A DNA stretch of 64,000 nucleotides from Bacillus sp. EB600 (GTDB lineage: Bacteria > Bacillota > Bacilli > Bacillales > Cytobacillaceae). Position 1 is the first letter of the stretch; every line of letters begins with the position of its first letter. Below the pieces are notes generated by a model that saw nothing but the letters and a program-made list of their open reading frames with translations, ran no database searches and was not told the origin of the DNA. The stretch is taken from assembly GCF_024494385.1 (NCBI RefSeq), contig NZ_JAEVLT010000002.1, forward strand, positions 186,001 to 250,000, given 5' to 3'. Both the position numbers and the translations under genes were made by a program. Positions 46,441 through 55,015 of the stretch are shown in pieces.

Positions 46441-47424
46441 TTATCTTTCTTTAAACCATTCATCAATTTGTCTTACGATTCTTTCTGTTACGGCGGCGCT
46501 TGACAAACTAGGTAACTTTGCAAGCAAAGCTTGCTTTGGAGGTCGAACATTTTCTCCATTTTTTTGCATGATCACTATACTTTTCGCTGCATTTTTATTT
46601 TTAAACATGCTGATTGGCAATTGAAGCAACCCCTGAATAACAAGATTCTCCTTTATGTACTCATGAAGCAACTGGCTTTGTTCACTTTCAAACAACCCAT
46701 TTGGAATAATGAAAAAAAGGTATCCACCTGGCATGGTATGTTTGACACTCTGCTCTATAAACAAGTGATGTGAATAAGTATGACCTTCTTTAGCTTTTAG
46801 TTGATAATCTGCAGCTCTCTGGTCATTGGGATAATAACCAACTGGAAGATCACTAACGACAACATCAACAGGATCAATAAATAATTGCTCAAGGCTATCC
46901 TGATGAAAGAAGCGGACAGAGTGTTCTTGTAAATTGGCATTGACATAAGCTAGTTTTATTAAGATATCATCAAGCTCTACTCCAATTGACTCAATATCCT
47001 TTTGAAATTGCTGATTCAAAACAGTTGTTAGCAAATTGCCGGTGCCTACTGCAGGGTCTAGGATTCGAAATTGCTTTTGCTGCTGAAGGAATTTACCAAC
47101 TAGATATCCAACCAGCATTCCCACTGCATCTGGAGTCATCTGGTGATTTGGCTGAATACTTTCCTTCATTCCTTTTAAGATGACTAATTGAAACGCTTTA
47201 CGGATTTCCTCTTTTGAAAATCCTTCTAAATTTATTTGTTCATATTGTTTCTTAAGTCTTTTAACGGTAAGTTCACTTAACTCATCTTGAAGAATGGAAC
47301 TCTGAAAAAGATTTTCACCTGTTTCAGCCAATGCTTCAAGATATGTACAAGACAATTCTTCCTGGAGAACAATTGCCGTCTCATTAAATATCGTAAAAAG
47401 CTCTTCTACTGGAGAAATGTTCAT
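46441..47424 (-). CDS. ytxK: SAM-dependent methyltransferase-like protein YtxK
   Basis: It resembles N6-adenine DNA methyltransferases. SAM motif I is LDPAVGTGNLLTTV (about 121-134). The catalytic motif position reads SDLPVGYYP in place of NPPY, which suggests altered chemistry or none. An N-terminal helical part (1-90) precedes. No target-recognition domain or restriction partner is near. Synteny (tpx-ytxK-ackA) matches B. subtilis YtxK. Confidence 0.9.
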   Translation of the reverse strand: MNISPVEELFTIFNETAIVLQEELSCTYLEALAETGENLFQSSILQDELSELTVKRLKKQYEQINLEGFSKEEIRKAFQLVILKGMKESIQPNHQMTPDAVGMLVGYLVGKFLQQQKQFRILDPAVGTGNLLTTVLNQQFQKDIESIGVELDDILIKLAYVNANLQEHSVRFFHQDSLEQLFIDPVDVVVSDLPVGYYPNDQRAADYQLKAKEGHTYSHHLFIEQSVKHTMPGGYLFFIIPNGLFESEQSQLLHEYIKENLVIQGLLQLPISMFKNKNAAKSIVIMQKNGENVRPPKQALLAKLPSLSSAAVTERIVRQIDEWFKER

Positions 47425-47501
47425 TTTCTTCCTCCTCCTAAATTTCTCTATTCATTTTAACGAGTCTCGATTACTTTCACAAGTCTAAATTATTTACTAT
47501 T

Positions 47502-47534
47502 TAAAAAGGCCTCGCCAGTGGCGAGGTCCTTTTA
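47502..47534 (-). terminator. Terminator after tpx
   Basis: AAAAGGACCTCGCCACTGGCGAGGCCTTTTT on the minus strand, about 10 nt past the tpx stop. Confidence 0.85.
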
Positions 47535-47544
47535 ATTTGTTTTT

Positions 47545-48045
47545 TTACTTTGCGCTTTTAGCAGCTTCAAGTGCTGCTTCATAATTAGGGTGGTTAGTCC
47601 CTTCGCTGACATATTCAACATATGTCACAGTATCATTGGAATCAACGACAAATATTGCACGTGCTAATAATCTTAATTCTTGCATTGCAACCCCATATGC
47701 TTCACCAAAGGAAAGGTCACGGTGGTCAGATAAAGTTTGAACATTTTCAACTCCGGCTGCTCCACACCAGCGTTTTTGTGCAAATGGAAGATCGACACTA
47801 ATTGTCAAAATTTTAACGTTTCCTAAATTAGAAGCTTCTTCATTAAAACGACGTGTTTGTGCATCACAAACACCAGTATCGAGTGAAGGAACAACACTAA
47901 TTAATCGTACTTGTCCTTTTGTATCGTTAAGTGTTACTTCTGTTAAGTCATTTGCTAAAACAGTAAAATTCGGAGCCTTATCTCCTACTTTTATTTCATT
48001 ACCTAGTAGTGTTACTGGTTTGTTGATAAATGTAACATTTGCCAT
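47545..48045 (-). CDS. tpx: Thiol peroxidase Tpx
   Basis: Atypical 2-Cys peroxiredoxin reducing hydroperoxides via thioredoxin. The 166-aa protein has the peroxidatic Cys in [15 protein letters not shown] (about 60) and the resolving Cys in QKRWCGAAG (about 94). Length is normal. AGGAGGAT precedes the ATG. It is monocistronic, as the terminator after it suggests. Confidence 0.97.
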   Translation of the reverse strand: MANVTFINKPVTLLGNEIKVGDKAPNFTVLANDLTEVTLNDTKGQVRLISVVPSLDTGVCDAQTRRFNEEASNLGNVKILTISVDLPFAQKRWCGAAGVENVQTLSDHRDLSFGEAYGVAMQELRLLARAIFVVDSNDTVTYVEYVSEGTNHPNYEAALEAAKSAK

Positions 48046-48200
48046 TTTTATCCATCCTCCTCGAATCTTATGTACATTTTAAATATAACTTTTTGATATT
48101 TTTTTTGCAATTATTTTGGCTCTTATATAATAATGAATCTAAAAAATTGTCTTTTAGAAATAAAAGAAATAGAGCATTTTTCATGTCCATTTTTTCAAAG

Positions 48201-48240
48201 AAAAAAGTTAATCTTCACAGACTGGAAGATTAACTTTCTT
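48201..48240 (-). terminator. Terminator after ytfJ
   Basis: AAAGTTAATCTTC-loop-GAAGATTAACTTTTTT on the minus strand immediately past the ytfJ stop. Confidence 0.85.
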
Positions 48241-48242
48241 CG

Positions 48243-48770
48243 CTAAATTTGTAGGTCTTGCTTTTCTTGCGATTGTTGAGAGCCTTGATTTTGTTGTTGA
48301 GACTGTTGAGATTGATTTTTTGATTGCGAAGAATCTTCTTGTTTTGATTGATTCCTATTGGATAACATCTGTTGAATCTTATCTACCGCCTGTGGAGCAA
48401 GCTCAAGGATTTTTTCATATAGATGTGTACTCTCATCAAGATGGAGCATTTTCACACCATGTGAATTAACAATTAAAAAGGCAATCGGCGTAATGGAAAC
48501 TCCACCGCCGCTTCCGCCTCCAAACGGATGGTTTGATTGATTCTGACCCTGGTCCTTTGACTGGTTTTGTGATTGATTTTGCGAATTAGATTGATCAATT
48601 TTAAACTCGCTACCACCTGCAGCAAACCCAAATCCTACCTTTGATACAGTTAAAATTACACTTCCATCAGGCGTTTCAACAGGATCTCCAATGATCGTAT
48701 TTACATCAATCATTTCCTTTAAACTTTCCATAGCAGTTGTCATCAATCCTTGAATTGGGTGGTCCGACAT
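48243..48770 (-). CDS. ytfJ: GerW-family sporulation protein YtfJ
   Basis: GerW proteins are needed for normal spore germination in Bacillus. The 175-aa protein has the conserved parts MIDVNTIIGDPVETPDG, VSKVGFGFAAGGSEF and GGGSGGGVSITPIAFLIV. Between them is a Q/N/S tract (about 60-79), and a long Q/S/K-rich tail (about 140-175). The tail is more extensive than I expect for the family. It lies 24 nt after ytfI. Confidence 0.93.
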   Translation of the reverse strand: MSDHPIQGLMTTAMESLKEMIDVNTIIGDPVETPDGSVILTVSKVGFGFAAGGSEFKIDQSNSQNQSQNQSKDQGQNQSNHPFGGGSGGGVSITPIAFLIVNSHGVKMLHLDESTHLYEKILELAPQAVDKIQQMLSNRNQSKQEDSSQSKNQSQQSQQQNQGSQQSQEKQDLQI

Positions 48771-48794
48771 TTTGTTTCCTCCCTGTTATAAGAT

Positions 48795-49487
48795 TTAGAT
48801 AGATTTGTCATTCGACATGAGGCTGTTTGGTTTTAAATGTGGGCGTCCGCCCTTCCACAATTTCACTAGCTTTAATCCTGCCAACATAGCATGCCCGATC
48901 CGAAACTGAAAAATACATGTTAATTCAGTGTGGGTTATCATTTGTTGAAAATGGGGCTGGACCATTAATCTAGGCATTTCTTTCAACCTTAAATAATGAC
49001 TTAATAACCCGAGAATCCCTCCCTTAATCGCCCATAACGCTCCGGCAGCCATCCCAGAATGCACAGCATCCCCCAATCCGATTATTGAATTCCATTCAAA
49101 TTTTTCAACAGATACTCTTTTAAAAAACTTTTTTATGATGTTATTTAGTTGAATTACATGTTCAAGTATCTCTCGAAAATTTTTTAGGGTATTAATCAGT
49201 TTTTGTGGTGTAAGCATTTTTACATTTTCCTCTTCCTGATTTGTTTCTCCATTGCCTTTTTCTGTTTCCTTTACAATTATGCTTGGTGAATGTTCATCTA
49301 CTTTAATCAGGGGAATATTCTTTTTATACCGAATTAGCCCAAACCAAATTCTAAATTCAATTTTCAAATTATCATCATCTTTATAGTGATAGTAATTTAA
49401 ATAGATTGTTATTTTTGTAAAAATTATAAGGATAATTAGGAACAAAAGAATGATGAGAGCAATAACCAGCCATTTCAATTCGTTCAC
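48795..49487 (-). CDS. ytfI: DUF2953 protein YtfI
   Basis: Function unknown, sporulation-associated in B. subtilis by operon with ytfJ. The 230-residue protein has one N-terminal membrane segment (5-24, KWLVIALIILLFLIILIIFT), then a beta-rich DUF2953 region with WNSIIGLGDAVHSGMAAGALWAIKGG and a helical C-terminal part (CIFQFRIGHAMLAGLKL). Upstream of ytfJ. Confidence 0.88.
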   Translation of the reverse strand: MNELKWLVIALIILLFLIILIIFTKITIYLNYYHYKDDDNLKIEFRIWFGLIRYKKNIPLIKVDEHSPSIIVKETEKGNGETNQEEENVKMLTPQKLINTLKNFREILEHVIQLNNIIKKFFKRVSVEKFEWNSIIGLGDAVHSGMAAGALWAIKGGILGLLSHYLRLKEMPRLMVQPHFQQMITHTELTCIFQFRIGHAMLAGLKLVKLWKGGRPHLKPNSLMSNDKSI

Positions 49488-49516
49488 AACCTTTCAGCAT
49501 ATTAGTATCTTCTGAA

Positions 49517-49560
49517 AGAAAAAAAATAAACCTATCACCCTTAAGATGATAGGTTTATCA
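49517..49560 (-). terminator. Terminator after yteJ
   Basis: GATAAACCTATCATCTTAAGGGTGATAGGTTTATTTTTTTT on the minus strand between yteJ and ytfI. Confidence 0.85.
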
Positions 49561-49590
49561 CTTTGATATACGGCCATACAAAAATTTTTA

Positions 49591-50112
49591 TCAGCTGTCT
49601 GTATGGACAACGGATGTGTCAGCAAAAAGATCATGCAATCCTTGTTTATGAGGTAAGAAGGCGACAATAACATACCCGACAATAACTGTCGCAGAAATAA
49701 ATCTGCCGATCCATTCACGAAATAGGACAGTTCCCCATGATAATTCACTTTTCTTTAGATCGACCACTTTTAGTCCAAAAACCATTTTACCAAGCGTTTG
49801 CCCTAAATACTTTGTCATCAGAACAAAATACAAATAAAATATCACGGCCGATGCAATTGAAATCGGGGCAAATATATTGATCTCCCACAAAGGGATATCT
49901 AAAAAACGAAATATAGGGTTAATCAGCATCCGCTCAATACTTCCTATTACAATTAAATCAAGCAAGTATGCCCAAAACCGCATCCAAAAACCTGCGTAGT
50001 GGACAGAAACGAGAATACTTTTCCCATCGCCGTGGTGCCCTGCCTGATCCATATTGTTGATCTTTTCTGCATCAACAGGCAGCTCACTTGTATAATTTTC
50101 AGTCGTCTTCAT
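49591..50112 (-). CDS. yteJ: RDD family membrane protein YteJ
   Basis: RDD-domain membrane protein. In B. subtilis YteJ works with SppA in lantibiotic resistance. The 173 residues include GFWMRFWAYLLDLIVIGSIE (R and D of the RDD motif), a second segment (IASAVIFYLYFVLMT) and FISATVIVGYVIVAFLP. It is 10 nt after sppA and so co-transcribed. Confidence 0.92.
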   Translation of the reverse strand: MKTTENYTSELPVDAEKINNMDQAGHHGDGKSILVSVHYAGFWMRFWAYLLDLIVIGSIERMLINPIFRFLDIPLWEINIFAPISIASAVIFYLYFVLMTKYLGQTLGKMVFGLKVVDLKKSELSWGTVLFREWIGRFISATVIVGYVIVAFLPHKQGLHDLFADTSVVHTDS

Positions 50113-50122
50113 TCTGTCCCCC

Positions 50123-51124
50123 CTATTCCGCGTAGAGATACATGAGCCGCGGTGAATTTGTTTTAGAGATCAACTTCATTAAATTTGATAATTCAGCATT
50201 ATTCCCACTAAAAGATTTTTGTGCAGTCATCCCCAATAAAGAACCAATTCCAACATTATCAGAATAACGAATGACCTCTGCTCCGCTAAGGTTTTCAGCT
50301 TTTTTCATTTTCGCAATAACATCATCTAAATAGCCGAAACCGTCAATTAGATTTAAATCCTTGGCCTGCCTCCCATCATATACGCGTCCATCAGCCAGTT
50401 TCTTGACTTGGTCAACGGGGATATGACGACCATCAGAAATCACTTTTACAAATCCTTCATATGAATTATTAATCATTTCCTGGAGAATTTTTCGTTCATC
50501 ATCTGTCATTTGTCTTGTTGGACTCATTATATCTTTATATGGTCCACTTTTAATTGTTACAAAATCAACACCGTATTTTTTAGCAAGTCCCTTATAATTA
50601 TATCCTTCCATGATCACTCCTAAGGACCCTGTCAATGTCTCTGGACTTGCATATATCTTATTAGCAGCAGTTGAAATATAATATCCGCCAGAAGCCGTTA
50701 TCGAGCCCATCGAAACATAGACGGGCTTTTTTAGTTGTAGAATTTTATGGTGAATTTCAGCACTCTCCATTACGCCTCCTCCGGGAGAGTTAACTCTTAA
50801 AATAATGCCCTTAACAGAATCATCCGCTTTAATATAGTCAAGCTTTTTTAGGAAGGATTGATGGTTGTATCCTGAGTTTTGTAGAAATGATTGTGCTTCC
50901 CCTGTGTCTTGAATAACACCATCCACGTCAAGAATGACAATCTTTTTTGTTTCACTTCCCTCTTTCACTACCTCTTCTGTAAAGGGCTGCTCAGTCGCTG
51001 CAAATAAATCAGTGACATCTGTTTTCATTCCCTTGAAGGCAAAAGAAGATAGTAAATTGATCACGACAGAGACAATAAATAACCCTATCGCAATTCCTAA
51101 TGCCGCCCAGCGTTTACCGTTCAT
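50123..51124 (-). CDS. sppA: Signal peptide peptidase SppA
   Basis: Membrane-bound serine protease that degrades signal peptides. One N-terminal anchor (about 6-26), then the S49 domain with LRVNSPGGGVMESAEI, the catalytic Ser in TASGGYYIS (about 145) and the Lys in IKSGPYKDIMSP (about 197), the Ser-Lys dyad of the Bacillus half-length form. The 333 residues match. First of sppA-yteJ. Confidence 0.95.
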   Translation of the reverse strand: MNGKRWAALGIAIGLFIVSVVINLLSSFAFKGMKTDVTDLFAATEQPFTEEVVKEGSETKKIVILDVDGVIQDTGEAQSFLQNSGYNHQSFLKKLDYIKADDSVKGIILRVNSPGGGVMESAEIHHKILQLKKPVYVSMGSITASGGYYISTAANKIYASPETLTGSLGVIMEGYNYKGLAKKYGVDFVTIKSGPYKDIMSPTRQMTDDERKILQEMINNSYEGFVKVISDGRHIPVDQVKKLADGRVYDGRQAKDLNLIDGFGYLDDVIAKMKKAENLSGAEVIRYSDNVGIGSLLGMTAQKSFSGNNAELSNLMKLISKTNSPRLMYLYAE

Positions 51125-51281
51125 TTCTATACATTCCTCCCATATAATATTTTTCTCAAAAAATATTCTTGTTTTTTTGAAAAAATGTTAATATTATATT
51201 AATTAAGAATATTTTATCAAATTATAGTCTAACAATCATACTGATTTAAAAATTAAAACAAATTTTGTGGAGGTACGAACA

Positions 51282-52085
51282 ATGGAAAGCCTAAATAATA
51301 TTTACTTTTACCACAAAAAGGATACAGAAATGGTTGCTAAAGCTGCGCCAATTTATGATTTAGCTAACCGCTATGGACTTACAATTGTAAAGGACCCCCA
51401 AAAAGCAAACATTATCGCTAGTATTGGTGGTGACGGGGCATTCCTGCAAGCAGTAAGGAAAACGGGATTCCGAGATGATTGTCTTTATGCTGGCATTTCA
51501 ACAAGAAACAGCCTTGGGATATATTGCGATTTTCACATCAATGATTTATCGAAATTAATTGAAGCACTTGAATATGAACAACTAGCAGTGTGGAACCGAC
51601 CGATTATTGAGGTAACAGTTGATGATCGTAGTACATTTTCTTGCTTAAACGAGTTTAGTATCCAGTCAGGGATTATTAAAACGCTTGTAATTGATGTTTT
51701 TATTGATAACATCCATTTTGAAACTTTCCGTGGGGACGGATTGATTGTATCAACCCCGACAGGAAGTTCAGGTTATAATAAATCCGTTAACGGGGCTGTT
51801 GTTGATCCTTTGCTTTCATGCATGCAAATAAGCGAACTGGCATCGGTAAACAGTAATCAGTATCGGTCATTGGGTTCCTCCTTCATCCTGGGAAAGGAAC
51901 GCACACTCACCCTTAGGGTTGTCCCAGGAAATGACCATCCGACAATGGGAATGGATAACGAAGCATTAAGCATCCGTCATGTTGAAAAAATCCAAATCAA
52001 GCTTAGCGATAAAAAAATAAAAACGGTAAAATTAAAAGGTAATTCCAATTCCTTCTGGGAAAAAGTAAGAAAAAATTTCTTATAA
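51282..52085 (+). CDS. nadK2: NAD kinase 2
   Basis: It phosphorylates NAD to NADP (B. subtilis YtdI/PpnKB). It has the GGDG motif in ASIGGDGAFLQAV, LNEFSIQ and STPTGSSGYNKSV. The ORF opens at 51267 but ATG 51282 follows TTGTGGAGGTAC and gives 267 aa, the B. subtilis length. Divergent from sppA. Repeat fragment and terminator follow. Confidence 0.95.
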   Translation: MESLNNIYFYHKKDTEMVAKAAPIYDLANRYGLTIVKDPQKANIIASIGGDGAFLQAVRKTGFRDDCLYAGISTRNSLGIYCDFHINDLSKLIEALEYEQLAVWNRPIIEVTVDDRSTFSCLNEFSIQSGIIKTLVIDVFIDNIHFETFRGDGLIVSTPTGSSGYNKSVNGAVVDPLLSCMQISELASVNSNQYRSLGSSFILGKERTLTLRVVPGNDHPTMGMDNEALSIRHVEKIQIKLSDKKIKTVKLKGNSNSFWEKVRKNFL

Positions 52086-52086
52086 C

Positions 52087-52115
52087 AAAGCGGAAGCGCC
52101 CGTTTAGTGATGTAA
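52087..52115. repeat. Dispersed repeat fragment copy 8
   Basis: AAAGCGGAAGCGCCCGTTTA-GTGATGTAAGCGG: the stop-proximal end of module Y, two nt after the nadK2 stop. The rest is deleted. Confidence 0.75.
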
Positions 52116-52146
52116 GCGGTATCTATTACTTATTATTGATTTTAAA

Positions 52147-52186
52147 CCAAAAACCTTATCCATCTATATATTGGATAAGGTTTTTG
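52147..52186 (+). terminator. Terminator after nadK2
   Basis: AAAAACCTTATCCA-loop-TTGGATAAGGTTTTT on the plus strand. Confidence 0.85.
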
Positions 52187-52192
52187 AAAATA

Positions 52193-52220
52193 GAAGAGGA
52201 CAGGTATTACCTGTCCTCTG
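52193..52220 (-). terminator. Terminator after SASP gene
   Basis: AGAGGACAGGTAATACCTGTCCTCT on the minus strand, with a weak T-rich tail (TCTATTTT). Confidence 0.75.
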
Positions 52221-52244
52221 TAGCCATATTATTTGTTTTTTAGC

Positions 52245-52442
52245 TTAACGAGAAAATCCGCCGCTTAATTGTTGTTGCGCCATTGTAACTAGGCGCTTCG
52301 TGATTTCACCACCAACAGAACCGTTAGCACGTGAAACTGTATCAGCACCAAGCTGTACTCCAAATTCAGAAGCAATTTCGTATTTCATTTGATCAAGAGC
52401 TTGTTCAACACCAGGAACTAGTAATTGATTATTGTTTGGCAT
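52245..52442 (-). CDS. sspA: Alpha/beta-type small acid-soluble spore protein
   Basis: DNA-binding spore protein made in the forespore and cleaved at germination. The 65 residues have [20 protein letters not shown] (includes the GPR cleavage site after the first Glu) and [19 protein letters not shown]. Next to thiI, as sspA in B. subtilis. Start follows AAGGAGGTGAG. A SigG-type promoter is visible. sspA is assigned by position; other alpha/beta SASPs are very similar. Confidence 0.93.
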   Translation of the reverse strand: MPNNNQLLVPGVEQALDQMKYEIASEFGVQLGADTVSRANGSVGGEITKRLVTMAQQQLSGGFSR

Positions 52443-52465
52443 GTAATCTCACCTCCTTGTGAGTA

Positions 52466-52495
52466 TAGAATGTGTAGAATCACATGCCCTCATTC
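52466..52495 (-). promoter_or_regulatory. SigG promoter of SASP gene
   Basis: GAATG (52495-52491), an 18-nt spacer and CATTCTA (52472-52466) on the minus strand match the SigG consensus GMATR-N18-CATNHTA. Confidence 0.78.
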
Positions 52496-52555
52496 CCTAA
52501 AACCACTGGTAATTATTCGCATAATTTATAAAAAATGTGAAAATAAAAGTACAAT

Positions 52556-53761
52556 TTAAAATAATTCGTTAAACAAGCTTTCATCTTGCGAATTATGCTT
52601 TATTAAAAGTGTTTCAGTCCCATTCACTGCATCTTGAATAAATGGTTCGAAATCAAGGAAGCTCTCATAGAAGTTGACTTTGTCTCTTTTAGGTTTGGTC
52701 TTTGGTGATGCCGGTACAAAGATTGTACAGCAATCTTCAAAAGGTCTTATGGAAATATCATGGGTATTAATTTCCTGCGCGATTTTTATTATATCCGTTT
52801 TATCCATCATTATCAAAGGTCTTAAAACAGGCGTTGTTGTTACCTCATTGATTGTATACATGCTTTCAAGTGTCTGGCTTGCTACTTGACCGACACTTTC
52901 TCCTGTGACAATTGCCAGGCCATTACGTTTACTCCTTAATTCATCCGTGATCCGCAGCATTAATCGACGGGTTGTTGTCATTGCATAATTTTCAGGTATT
53001 TGCTTCCTAACCGCTTCTTGAACCATTGTAAATGGGACAATATGAAGTGTTAGCGCTCCTCCAATCTCAGCCAGCTTTTTCGCTAAATCGACAACCTTTT
53101 GTTTGGCCCGCTCACTGGTATAGGGCGGACTAAAAAAATGCACAGCCTCGATTTCTAACCCTCGTTTCATTGCGAGATATCCTGCTACAGGGCTGTCAAA
53201 TCCCCCAGAAAGCATAAGCATCGCCTTTCCACTTGAGCCAACTGGAAGACCACCCGCCCCGATAATCGTTTCAGATGACAAATAGGCTGCTTCGCTTCTA
53301 ATCTCCACCTGCATATTAATATTTGGATGCCTTACATCAACCTTTAAACTAGGAAAGCACTTTAAGAGATGTGCACCCAGACTTTGATTAATGTCATCTG
53401 TATCATATTCAAATGATCGATCAGCCCTTTTAGCAGAAATTTTAAACGTTTGATTTCCTGTGTAGAGATGGAGAAATAATTCATAAGCAGCCTGTTTTAT
53501 TTTTTCTAGATCCCTTTCTACCTTTAGCGCTGGACTAAATGATTGAATACCAAATATTTTCTGCAAAATCCCGATTATTTCGGTACTATTTTCACCGTTT
53601 AAGAGAATAAAGGTTCGATCACGGCCAGCCTCTATTTTAACCTTTGGATATAATTGAAGTGCATTCTTTATACTTTTCTTAAGCTTTTCAACAAACTGAT
53701 GACGGTTCCTTCCTTTTGTTGAAATTTCACCATAACGAACTAGTATTCGGTCATAATTCAT
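52556..53761 (-). CDS. thiI: tRNA 4-thiouridine synthetase ThiI
   Basis: It uses ATP and sulfur to make 4-thiouridine at tRNA position 8. The 401-aa protein has an N-terminal ferredoxin-like/THUMP region (1-165), the PP-loop MLSGGFDSPVAGYLAMKRG and the tail with CCTIFVP. The rhodanese domain of E. coli ThiI is absent, as usual in Bacillus. It starts directly after the cysteine desulfurase stop and depends on it for sulfur. Confidence 0.96.
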   Translation of the reverse strand: MNYDRILVRYGEISTKGRNRHQFVEKLKKSIKNALQLYPKVKIEAGRDRTFILLNGENSTEIIGILQKIFGIQSFSPALKVERDLEKIKQAAYELFLHLYTGNQTFKISAKRADRSFEYDTDDINQSLGAHLLKCFPSLKVDVRHPNINMQVEIRSEAAYLSSETIIGAGGLPVGSSGKAMLMLSGGFDSPVAGYLAMKRGLEIEAVHFFSPPYTSERAKQKVVDLAKKLAEIGGALTLHIVPFTMVQEAVRKQIPENYAMTTTRRLMLRITDELRSKRNGLAIVTGESVGQVASQTLESMYTINEVTTTPVLRPLIMMDKTDIIKIAQEINTHDISIRPFEDCCTIFVPASPKTKPKRDKVNFYESFLDFEPFIQDAVNGTETLLIKHNSQDESLFNELF

Positions 53762-54910
53762 TTAATTTCTTACCTTTCCAAAATGATTAGCAATTTGTTT
53801 AACAGCTGCAATAAATTTCAGGGCTTCGTCCATTGTGTTATCGAAGGAGAGACTGATTCTTATTGCTCTTTCGGCCAGATTTTTTGTAACTCCCATAGCT
53901 AGTAATGTTTTACTTGGCTGTTTTCCTTTAGAGGAACAGGCACTTGTAGTAGAAGCATAAATTTCTTCCTGCTCTAATGCGTGGATAAATGTTTCAGCAT
54001 TCATCCATGCTGCCGAAAAATTGATTATATGTGGCACAGCCTTATGATCAATAGGTGTATGAATTGTAATTTCGGGAATTTCAGAGAGTTTGTATAGTAG
54101 TGCTTTTTGTATCTCGTTAAGGTTTTTAATCCTTGCTTCATACCGATCCATTGTTATTCTGAGTGCTTTAGCCATGGCGACAGCTCCAGCCACATTTTCC
54201 GTGCCGCTTCGAATGTTATTTTCTTGATTTCCACCTGAGTTGAGTGAGGCAATTTTCACTCCGTCCCTGATAAAAAGCATCCCCGACCCTTTTAATCCGT
54301 GAAATTTATGCGCAGATATTGAAAATAGATCTACCCCAAACTCTTTTAAATCAACCGGCAGCTTTCCGACAGCTTGAACTGCATCAACATGAAAAAGAAT
54401 CTTTGGAAACCTTTCGAGCAGCTTCCCTATTTCTTTTATCGGCTGGATGGAGCCAACCTCGTTATTGATATACATAGTAGAAATTAAAATCGTATCAGGA
54501 CGAATTGCTTTTTCCACAGCTTCAACCTGCACGACCCCGTTTTGATCTACTGGTAAATAAGTAACACTAAATCCCAGTTGTTCCAGCTGTTCCATCGCAT
54601 TGCTGATTGAGGGATGCTCAATACTTGTTGTTATAATGTGGCGTCCTCTTCCTTTATGCATCATAAGGGCTGTTCCTTTAACAGCTAAATTATTACTTTC
54701 GGTCCCTCCCGATGTAAAGTAGACTTCTGACGCGTTTACCTTCAAGAGACTGGCAATCTGTGCTCTTGCCTGCGTTAATAGTTGTTCTGCCTGTCCCCCT
54801 AAACCATGCAGCGAGGATGGGTTACCAAAATATTTATTTGTAACCTTCACAAAGGAGTCAACTACCTCTGTGTATGGTTTTGTTGTCGCACTGTTGTCAA
54901 AATAAATCAT
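53762..54910 (-). CDS. nifZ: Cysteine desulfurase (NifZ/IscS-like) partner of ThiI
   Basis: PLP-dependent enzyme that passes persulfide sulfur to ThiI. It has the PLP Lys in SISAHKFHGLKGSG (near 203), ATP-free fold type I features (TSGGTESNNLAVKG) and the active Cys in SACSSKGKQPS. The ORF begins at 54952, but ATG 54910 (MIYFDNSATT) follows AAAGGTGG. 382 aa. Two-gene operon with thiI, no gap between them. Confidence 0.94.
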   Translation of the reverse strand: MIYFDNSATTKPYTEVVDSFVKVTNKYFGNPSSLHGLGGQAEQLLTQARAQIASLLKVNASEVYFTSGGTESNNLAVKGTALMMHKGRGRHIITTSIEHPSISNAMEQLEQLGFSVTYLPVDQNGVVQVEAVEKAIRPDTILISTMYINNEVGSIQPIKEIGKLLERFPKILFHVDAVQAVGKLPVDLKEFGVDLFSISAHKFHGLKGSGMLFIRDGVKIASLNSGGNQENNIRSGTENVAGAVAMAKALRITMDRYEARIKNLNEIQKALLYKLSEIPEITIHTPIDHKAVPHIINFSAAWMNAETFIHALEQEEIYASTTSACSSKGKQPSKTLLAMGVTKNLAERAIRISLSFDNTMDEALKFIAAVKQIANHFGKVRN

Positions 54911-54969
54911 GCCTTCCACCTTTCCATCCAAAACAGTTAAAGAAAATGCCATAGCATTATCTTATCAAA

Positions 54970-55011
54970 AGAAAAAACCGATTCATACAATCTGGCTGAA
55001 TCGGCTTTTAT
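54970..55011 (-). terminator. Terminator after ezrA
   Basis: GCCGATTCA-loop-TGAATCGGTTTTTT on the minus strand, a few nt past the ezrA stop. Confidence 0.82.
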
Positions 55012-55015
55012 TGAT

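Noticed and set aside
46441..47424. Restriction-modification system around ytxK
   Set aside because: No restriction or specificity gene nearby and the catalytic motif is degenerate; the locus is a conserved Bacillus housekeeping position.
49494..49748. 84-aa minus ORF overlapping yteJ
   Set aside because: Out-of-frame shadow of yteJ continuing through its terminator.
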